Assembly (NCBI RefSeq): GCF_017741935.1
Contig: NZ_JAGHMH010000028.1
Location: 806,001 to 870,000 of the forward strand
Source of the DNA: Rhizobium sp. 16-449-1b
GTDB lineage: Bacteria; Pseudomonadota; Alphaproteobacteria; Rhizobiales; Rhizobiaceae
Direction: 5' to 3'
Length of the DNA stretch: 64,000 bases
In this document: one piece after another, positions 58,627 through 64,000 of the stretch
Layout of the letters: each line of letters begins with the position of its first letter
Numbering within the stretch: the stretch's first letter is position 1
Position numbers and translations under genes: made by a program
Notes under the pieces: model-generated
Database searches by the model: none
Seen by the model: only the letters and a program-made list of their open reading frames with translations
Told to the model about the DNA's origin: nothing

Positions 58627-59742
58627 ATGATTACGAAGCAGGCTTCAGGAAGGACTACCGAGCAAATGCCACGCAATGAAACAGCGCGAAAGAGAGAGGA
58701 AAAAGCTCTCGACACCGGACCGGCGCGCGCTGCCTTGCAGGCGCTCGTTGCTGAGGCTCGGTCCAAACAGCTCCTAGGGTTCGCCGATCGCCTCGACAAA
58801 GCATCCGGAGGTTCGCGCATGCCGCAAGCGAGCGCCCGTACTCGACAAGCAATCCCCGCATCAGTTGAAGGCTCCCTCGTGGAGCTGACGCCGCGCCGTC
58901 GACTTGAGGACCTCGTATTGCCGCCCGAGACGGGTGACGAGATCCGAGACTTCATCGCGGAGTATTCCGATATTGCGCTTCTCCGGTCCCATGGGCTTGA
59001 GCCTCGCCACAAGGTGTTGCTTGTCGGACCTCCGGGAACAGGGAAGACGAGTCTAGCCGAAGTGCTTGCGGGAGAGCTGAACCTCCCCTTCTTGTCGGTG
59101 CGATATGACGGGCTGATCGCTAGCTATCTCGGCGAGACGGCGACACGGCTGCGCAAACTCACAGATTTCATCTCACAGAAACCCTGCCTGGTATTCTTCG
59201 ACGAATTTGACACCGTCGGTAAGGAGCGTGGTGATACGCAGGAAACGGGTGAGATAAAGAGAGTCGTGAGCTCACTGCTTTTGCAGATGGACTCAATTCC
59301 GAGCCATTGCGTCGTCGTATGCGCGACCAATCATCCGGAGCTTCTCGACCGTGCCGTATGGCGCCGCTTTGAACTCAGATTGGACGTGCCACTGCCAGGC
59401 CGGCCGGAAATCGCCGAATGGTTCCATCGGCTTCTCAAGGATTTTGATGGCAATTGCAACGTAAGCGAGAAAGATTTTGTCGACGCGTTGCTTGGGATGA
59501 ACTTTTCCGATATCGAAGCTTTTACTTTAGGTATACGTCGAAAGATCGTTTTATCTCGAGGAAAGGTTTCGCCGGAAGAAGCTATCAATGCAGCGCTGGC
59601 TAAGCTTGAGAAGCATAAATCGCACGTAGGGAGTGCGACCGATAGCAAACCGTCCGATAGTCAGAATCCAGCGCCTTCAAAAGCTTCAAAAAAGAATAAA
59701 GGGCAGGAGAAAATTCATCCCACCACGGGCACTCTCATCTGA
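58627..59742 (+). CDS. ietA: IetA, AAA+ ATPase of an IetAS defence system
   Basis: A 371-residue AAA+ ATPase. Walker A is at 134-141 (GPPGTGKT) and Walker B at 187-195 (CLVFFDEFD), followed by sensor 1 in VVVCATNHPELLDRA and the Arg finger region AVWRRFELRL. It resembles FtsH- and proteasome-type unfoldases but has no protease domain. The C-terminus is Lys/Ser-rich and probably disordered. IetA with a subtilisin-like IetS was described first as a plasmid-stability pair in Agrobacterium and later as an anti-phage system. Start ATG 58627 is used; ATG 58669 is an alternative. Its end overlaps ietS by 110 bp. Confidence 0.87.
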   Translation: MITKQASGRTTEQMPRNETARKREEKALDTGPARAALQALVAEARSKQLLGFADRLDKASGGSRMPQASARTRQAIPASVEGSLVELTPRRRLEDLVLPPETGDEIRDFIAEYSDIALLRSHGLEPRHKVLLVGPPGTGKTSLAEVLAGELNLPFLSVRYDGLIASYLGETATRLRKLTDFISQKPCLVFFDEFDTVGKERGDTQETGEIKRVVSSLLLQMDSIPSHCVVVCATNHPELLDRAVWRRFELRLDVPLPGRPEIAEWFHRLLKDFDGNCNVSEKDFVDALLGMNFSDIEAFTLGIRRKIVLSRGKVSPEEAINAALAKLEKHKSHVGSATDSKPSDSQNPAPSKASKKNKGQEKIHPTTGTLI

Positions 59743-62209
59743 GAGTCAAGCTCGACGACTGGCGCCGGGTATCGACATGCTTCGGCAGTCGATCGCCGCC
59801 GGCAGCAATAGCAATCCGGCCTTCGCTTCACCTGATCGGGCGCTCGTTTTCGAGGTCATCGGTCCAGTTGAGAAATTCGTCGAGGCGGTCGAGCGGATCG
59901 GCTTCGAGTGGCTGACTGAAGACTATGCCAATGCCGAGCTCGAGGATTCCAGCTCCACTGACGACGGTGACGACGAGACTGTTGTCTCGTCGTTGATGTA
60001 TATTACGATGCCAACCGTCGCGGGGGTCGAAAGGCTCCTCGCGATGTGGAATAGGTTCACTGCGAAACGCGCTCCCTCCGTCGATGAGCAGGAATGGTGG
60101 AAAGTCTTCGGCTATCTGTCGACGATCCGGCCCTGGAACGCGACCGATCGCATCGACCCCGCAACTCAAGCATTCATTGACAGGCAGCTTCAGCGAGACC
60201 CTGACGCTCCTGTGCGGCTGGAAGTGGATCTGTGGTACCGCGGAGACCCAATTCTGCGTGCGACCGCACGTGAAGGCCTCCAAGCGGTTCTCGACGAGGT
60301 TGGCGGGAGTGTCGTTGACTTTGTAACAATCGACCCGATCCGTTATCAGGTCGCACTCGTCGAAGTGCCACCGGAAGGCGCCGGCGGCGTCCAGACGCGT
60401 TCTGGCGCGGTAGCCAACGCGGACCAGATCATGTCGATCCGTCCCCAGTCGTTTTTTCGCTCGAATCCCAATCCAGACAGCGGCGATGCGATCATCGCCG
60501 ACGAAGGATTCGATGCTGAAGATCTCCGCCCGGCAGTCGCTGCAATCCTTGACGGCTATCCCATGGCGAACCATCGCCTGCTTGCTGGACGAGTGGAGGT
60601 AGACGAAGTCGATATCACCGGCGCCATGGTGCCTGTGACACGCCGCTATCATGGTACGGCCATCGCATCGCTTATCATCCATGGCGACCTCGCAGCCGGC
60701 GAGGAGCCAATTTCCAGGCGACTTAAGGCTGTTCCAATCCTTGCAGCGCCTCAGGGCCTGTCCGACGAGCGACTTGATGCGGATTACCTGCCGATCGGCT
60801 TAATCTATCGAGCTGTCGTGGCGTTGAAGGCAGGCTTGAACGGCAATCCACCCACAGGTCCGGACGTGGTCTTGATCAATCACTCCGTCTGCGACGGCGA
60901 AGGATCGTTCATCCGGCGGCCAAGCGTGTGGGCAAGGCTCCTCGACTGGATGAGCCTGGAATACGGCGTGCTTTTCGTAGTGAGCGCTGGCAACATTACT
61001 CGCGAATTTCCAAGTGGGTTCGCGGATGAGGCGTCTTACGTTGCCGCCACTTCCGTAGATCGACAGGCCTCAACAATGCTTGCGGTGGAGGCCACGAAAG
61101 GGATTCGTGGCTTGCTCAGCCCTGCAGAGGCGATGAATGTTTTGACGGTCGGGGCCCTCCACCTCGATGAGGCTGGCGTTTGCCCGCCCGGCCACGTGGA
61201 TCCGTTCCCTTCATTCGGCGTTACCAACCTCGGTAGCGCCATCGGGCCTGGTATAAACCGCGCGCTGAAGCCCGATCTGGTGGAAGCTGGTGGCCGACAG
61301 CTCGCCAGTACCGCAGACACGTCGGATGGCCACGTATTGTGGCCGCGCGATACTGGCATCTTGGGCCAAAAGGCAGCCGCCCCCGACCCGATCGCCGGTG
61401 GTCTGTCCCGTACTGCACGGTCAACCGGCACCAGCAACGCCGCCGCGCTCGTAACCCGCGCTGGCATCAAGGTTGTCGATGCACTGGAAGAAATGTTGGA
61501 GGCGGAGGGGCTCGATCTCTCGTCGTTCGAGCGACGCGCTCTTGCTACGAGGGCTCTGTTGGTGCACGGCGCCGCATGGCGCGATCATGGAGAGGTTCTC
61601 GAGCGGATTTATCCGCCCTTGGCCCCGCGGCAGTGGCGCGCGCGCCGTGGCAGCATCACGCAATTCCTAGGATTCGGCCGATCGGATTTCACGCGCGTTG
61701 TCGCGGGGGATACTAACCGTATCACTCTACTCGCCGACGACGTCATCTCTCATGAACAGCTCCATGAATACAGGATTCCGATCCCGACAAGCATGATCGG
61801 CACGAGAGAGCTTAGGCGGATCGTGATGACGCTCGCATGGTCCCCGCCATTTCATCCCACTTCGATCTCGTATCGGGGAGCCGCACTCGACATCGTAGAT
61901 GCAGATGGCAAACGTGATTTCTGGCGCGGCTTGAAGAAGGTTGTTCAACCGCATCCCGACGATGTGCGACGTGGCACCATTTCCCATTTCGTTCTTGAAG
62001 GTGAAAACAGCGCCGCGTTTACGGACTCGGCGGGTCTCTTCGTGGGCGTGCAAGCAAGAGCGCTCAGCCAGAACTATCGGGAATCGCCGGTGCCGTACGC
62101 GCTAGCGATCACGCTTGAAGTGGCCGCAACCGTGCGCGAAGACATCTATGCGTCGGTGAGTGCCGCGGTTAGAGCCGCCGTACGCCCGCGCGCACGTATC
62201 CAACAGTAG
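59633..62209 (+). CDS. ietS: IetS, subtilisin-like (S8) serine protease
   Basis: An 858-residue protease. The triad is Asp307 (AAILDGYP), His340 (RRYHGTAIASL) and Ser601 (STGTSNAAAL), with the oxyanion Asn454 in VVSAGN. No signal peptide is present, so it is cytoplasmic. An N-terminal domain of about 290 residues precedes the catalytic part (LVFEVIGPVEKFVEAVERIG), and a beta-rich domain follows it. The GTG start at 59633 lies inside ietA; the segment it adds (FIPPRALSSESQARRLAPGI) resembles the usual start of this protease group, whereas the next ATG, 59777, would remove it. The ATPase partner probably unfolds or gates substrates. Confidence 0.85.
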   Translation: MRPIANRPIVRIQRLQKLQKRIKGRRKFIPPRALSSESQARRLAPGIDMLRQSIAAGSNSNPAFASPDRALVFEVIGPVEKFVEAVERIGFEWLTEDYANAELEDSSSTDDGDDETVVSSLMYITMPTVAGVERLLAMWNRFTAKRAPSVDEQEWWKVFGYLSTIRPWNATDRIDPATQAFIDRQLQRDPDAPVRLEVDLWYRGDPILRATAREGLQAVLDEVGGSVVDFVTIDPIRYQVALVEVPPEGAGGVQTRSGAVANADQIMSIRPQSFFRSNPNPDSGDAIIADEGFDAEDLRPAVAAILDGYPMANHRLLAGRVEVDEVDITGAMVPVTRRYHGTAIASLIIHGDLAAGEEPISRRLKAVPILAAPQGLSDERLDADYLPIGLIYRAVVALKAGLNGNPPTGPDVVLINHSVCDGEGSFIRRPSVWARLLDWMSLEYGVLFVVSAGNITREFPSGFADEASYVAATSVDRQASTMLAVEATKGIRGLLSPAEAMNVLTVGALHLDEAGVCPPGHVDPFPSFGVTNLGSAIGPGINRALKPDLVEAGGRQLASTADTSDGHVLWPRDTGILGQKAAAPDPIAGGLSRTARSTGTSNAAALVTRAGIKVVDALEEMLEAEGLDLSSFERRALATRALLVHGAAWRDHGEVLERIYPPLAPRQWRARRGSITQFLGFGRSDFTRVVAGDTNRITLLADDVISHEQLHEYRIPIPTSMIGTRELRRIVMTLAWSPPFHPTSISYRGAALDIVDADGKRDFWRGLKKVVQPHPDDVRRGTISHFVLEGENSAAFTDSAGLFVGVQARALSQNYRESPVPYALAITLEVAATVREDIYASVSAAVRAAVRPRARIQQ

Positions 62210-62217
62210 GACACAAC

Positions 62218-63099
62218 ATGACCGCCCAGATCACGAAAATGCTCGGAGAATGCCGGCCAAACGAGATCGCAGATTACCTCGAGTTGATTGGGGACGCCGA
62301 CGCTGCGAAGCGTTTCCATGCGGCTGGTGGGAAGGCCCAGCGACTATCGGTCCCGTTCATCAATGACGAGTGGGGATACACCGGCGCGAAAATCGGCTTC
62401 ATTCCTGCCGCGGGCAACGATGCGCTATGCGAAATCGTCAACGCCATCGGTATGGAGGCTGATGACTCGCTGAAGGACAAGGCGTTGAAGATCAGCCTTG
62501 ATGTGTTCCACGTCCAAAACTACCCTGGTACAGGAAAACATCGCATCCTTTGCGAATTCAGCGGAAAGAACCAGACGCAAAAAGAAGCAGAGGCAATGCG
62601 CTTCGCGCTGACAGTTGCTGCCAACGACAAAAGCTTTGCTGCTCATATCGGCCAGCCAATATTTGTCGGCGTGAACGTCGGCAAGGACGGACTTTCGTTC
62701 GAGGGTCGTACTGTAAACGTGAAAAGCGATACGGACGACCTCATGCTCGATGCGCTGGGCAATGCCACATTTCGTGATGGGCTGTCTCTGCTGACAACGG
62801 CGCAGCCCGTCCTCAAGCCATTCGTGAAGCTTGCCGAAGGCGTCGTTACGTCCGTTCTGAATCGCAACAAGAACCGCGAGGTCTTCAAGTTCGCGCTCGG
62901 CCTAGATTTCTCGAGCAGCCGAACGACGGCGAAGCTGAGGCTTGGATCGTACGTCGTCGTTCAGACCGATGAAACAGAGTGGAACTGGGGCGATTTTATA
63001 TGGGATCCGGCGTCCGGCGCCGTTTTGCCAAAGAGCGACAGAAGCAAGGCTCTTAAGCTGAACTACATCGTGTTCGGGGTGGCAATAACCGGTGCATGA
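62218..63099 (+). CDS. Unknown protein co-encoded with IetAS
   Basis: A 293-residue protein without any family I recognise. It begins MTAQITKMLGECRPNEIADY. The middle and end are dominated by alternating hydrophobic and polar residues typical of beta sheets (ALKISLDVFHVQNYPG; AKLRLGSYVVVQTDE), with the Trp-rich segment EWNWGDFIWDP near the end. One amphipathic helix lies at about residues 195-220. There is no signal peptide or transmembrane helix. Its ATG is 8 bp after the ietS stop, so it is co-transcribed and probably functionally linked. It could be a substrate, effector or inhibitor of the protease, but that is inference. Confidence 0.7.
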   Translation: MTAQITKMLGECRPNEIADYLELIGDADAAKRFHAAGGKAQRLSVPFINDEWGYTGAKIGFIPAAGNDALCEIVNAIGMEADDSLKDKALKISLDVFHVQNYPGTGKHRILCEFSGKNQTQKEAEAMRFALTVAANDKSFAAHIGQPIFVGVNVGKDGLSFEGRTVNVKSDTDDLMLDALGNATFRDGLSLLTTAQPVLKPFVKLAEGVVTSVLNRNKNREVFKFALGLDFSSSRTTAKLRLGSYVVVQTDETEWNWGDFIWDPASGAVLPKSDRSKALKLNYIVFGVAITGA

Positions 63100-63434
63100 G
63101 CCTCGCAAGAGACTAGCCATCCATCGATCGCGATCCAATGAAGGACAAGGGGGAGATTTTGGTAGCAGTTGCCACACTGGCTGCAGTGGTCGTGAAGCGG
63201 ACTTTCGGGCCGTAAGCGCGGATCGCTGGCAAGGCTAGACGATCGGGAGCACGTTTGCAGTCTGGTAACTATCAGTTCTGCATATTAGGGGTGCCGCATG
63301 TATTGAGTGGCGGCAGGCTAGCAGGCAGTGCATGTTTCTCCGGAACCCGCACCTCCACCCCAGCCCGTGCGGGTTCCATCTCCTCTCTGGCGCGCAGTTA
63401 TAGGCTGTCGATTGGCAGCAACCGGCCGAACGGT
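63100..63434. other. Intergenic region after the ietAS operon
   Basis: A 335-bp gap with no convincing gene. Its main feature is the perfect 11-bp hairpin at 63342-63377. A small palindrome-rich part around 63280-63320 shows nothing recognisable. Confidence 0.35.
63342..63377. repeat. Perfect 11-bp inverted repeat (stem-loop)
   Basis: GGAACCCGCAC (63342-63352) and GTGCGGGTTCC (63367-63377) are exact inverse complements around a 14-base loop. No T run follows on either strand, so besides a terminator it could be a small structured RNA, a recombination site or a protein-binding site. Confidence 0.5.
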
Positions 63435-63635
63435 CTAAGCGGCGTTCGGGGCTAGTTTCGCGGCAATTTCCGCGGCCTCCAAGCGTGCGGAGGTCTTGTA
63501 CGGGTAGTGCTTCCAGCACCACCAATCTTGGCTATTGCCACTGCTGAAGCCAAAGCCGGCCCAGTCCCCACAGTGACATTTGTGGGCGACGAGTTTGGGA
63601 GCGTGCTGGAGCGTTTGGCGGTCGATGTCACTCAT
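63435..63635 (-). CDS. Small cysteine/tryptophan-rich hypothetical protein
   Basis: A 66-residue protein that begins MSDIDRQTLQHAPKLVAHKC. Residues 18-45 have a possible metal-binding or zinc-finger-like arrangement: HKCHCGDW and then WWCWKHY. The ATG at 63635 has an excellent AGGAG six bases upstream. Such short proteins with Cys and Trp are common in phage- and plasmid-derived DNA. The function is unknown. The next gene on the same strand lies 39 bp upstream of its start. Confidence 0.6.
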   Translation of the reverse strand: MSDIDRQTLQHAPKLVAHKCHCGDWAGFGFSSGNSQDWWCWKHYPYKTSARLEAAEIAAKLAPNAA

Positions 63636-63674
63636 ATTGAACTCCTGATGGGTTTAGGTTGAAAGACGGCGTGA

Positions 63675-63887
63675 TCAGTTTTGGCGCCGGTCGCGATCGA
63701 ATGTCGGGGTCCAGCCTCGGACCATGCGTTGGCTCATAGCTGCCTCCGCCAGTGCCAACTGAAGACGAAGGTGCCTGATATCTCCGAGGAGCGTGGCAAA
63801 CGTTGCATTCGCATCTTCATTGTGGAACGCTAGGGCCGCTTCGATTTCATTACATGCATCGATTGTGAGCACGGGCTTATTCGACAT
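63675..63887 (-). CDS. Small helical hypothetical protein
   Basis: A 70-residue protein that starts MSNKPVLTIDACNEIEAALA. It is predicted to be almost entirely helical (ATFATLLGDIRHLRLQLALA), with a basic end (FDRDRRQN). The ATG at 63887 has AAGGA about nine bases upstream; the ATG nine bases earlier sits on that site. Its start overlaps the end of the next gene upstream by 11 bases in another frame, which suggests translational coupling. The function is unknown. Confidence 0.5.
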   Translation of the reverse strand: MSNKPVLTIDACNEIEAALAFHNEDANATFATLLGDIRHLRLQLALAEAAMSQRMVRGWTPTFDRDRRQN

Positions 63888-64000
63888 GCCCAGCATCCTT
63901 CATGAGCGTATAGAAGCTCTCGACCGCGGAGCTCTCGTCTCCGACGCCTTCAAACCGCAGTGGCCGCGGCATCGGCTGGTGAGAACCCACGGCTCTGAAG
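63877..64000 (-). CDS. C-terminal end of a gene that runs off the right edge (partial)
   Basis: On the minus strand a frame enters from the right edge and stops with TAA at 63879-63877. The visible end reads PRPLRFEGVGDESSAVESFY and then TLMKDAGHVE. It may start inside the window at the ATG near 63972 (MPRPLRFE) as a small gene, or be the tail of a longer one. It overlaps the start of the following gene by 11 bases. The function is unknown. Confidence 0.4.
   Translation of the reverse strand, partial: FRAVGSHQPMPRPLRFEGVGDESSAVESFYTLMKDAGHVE

Noticed and set aside
1..64000. CRISPR arrays, tRNA or rRNA genes
   Set aside because: No regularly spaced direct repeats and no tRNA- or rRNA-like sequence were noticed on reading through both strands; a covariance-model search was not possible.

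Overview
The window looks like DNA from an alphaproteobacterium, most likely of the Hyphomicrobiales (Rhizobiales). The reasons are three FixJ-type response regulators, a perfect FixK/FNR box, an IetA/IetS pair (a family first described on an Agrobacterium plasmid), and many small paralogous detoxification enzymes. No rRNA, tRNA, replication or core housekeeping gene is seen. It is therefore an accessory region; chromosome, chromid and plasmid cannot be told apart from the sequence alone.

1-25 kb: signalling and redox. The left edge holds the end of an alpha/beta hydrolase. Two copies of a module follow, each a FixJ-like regulator with a single-domain receiver just downstream (314-1398 and 20623-21755). 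Only the second has a histidine kinase (21804-23861). A lone FixJ-like regulator (3538), an OmpR-type regulator that has lost its phosphoacceptor Asp (15737), a MocR regulator divergent from a cupin, and a class III adenylate cyclase (18483) complete the regulatory set. Between them lie an MscS channel, an autotransporter behind a FixK box, an IS110-type element, a frameshifted VOC gene, an AhpD-like protein without its CxxC, two NmrA-like reductases, a Tat-exported hydrolase, an azoreductase and WrbA.

25-48 kb: quinone/aromatic and nitric oxide detoxification. A long + strand run codes for a VOC dioxygenase-like protein, a maleylacetate-reductase-like enzyme, an amidase, a CBS protein, a GST, an MscS channel with a cyclic-nucleotide domain, a hydrolase, a nitroreductase and two LysR regulators. 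Its promoter region carries two copies of the palindrome CGTCCA-N6-TGGACG. A third, near-identical copy lies before a tryptophan-dioxygenase-like gene at 39.5 kb. An NsrR-type repressor faces two tandem operator-like repeats that precede a truncated-haemoglobin/DUF1971 fusion and a flavohaemoglobin. A YceI protein, two secreted unknown proteins and an EmrAB-type efflux pump with a TetR regulator follow; the pump has a 14-bp palindrome placed between its -35 and -10 elements.

48.7-64 kb: defence island. On the minus strand, DruH and DruE form a Druantia type III pair. Divergent from them, across a 654-bp intergenic region with a perfect 12-bp palindrome, is an IetA (AAA ATPase) / IetS (subtilisin-like protease) operon. 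A third gene of unknown function (62218-63099) starts 8 bp after ietS. Small phage- or plasmid-like genes end the window. The third ietAS gene and the haemoglobin-DUF1971 fusion are the two most promising leads for undescribed biology.
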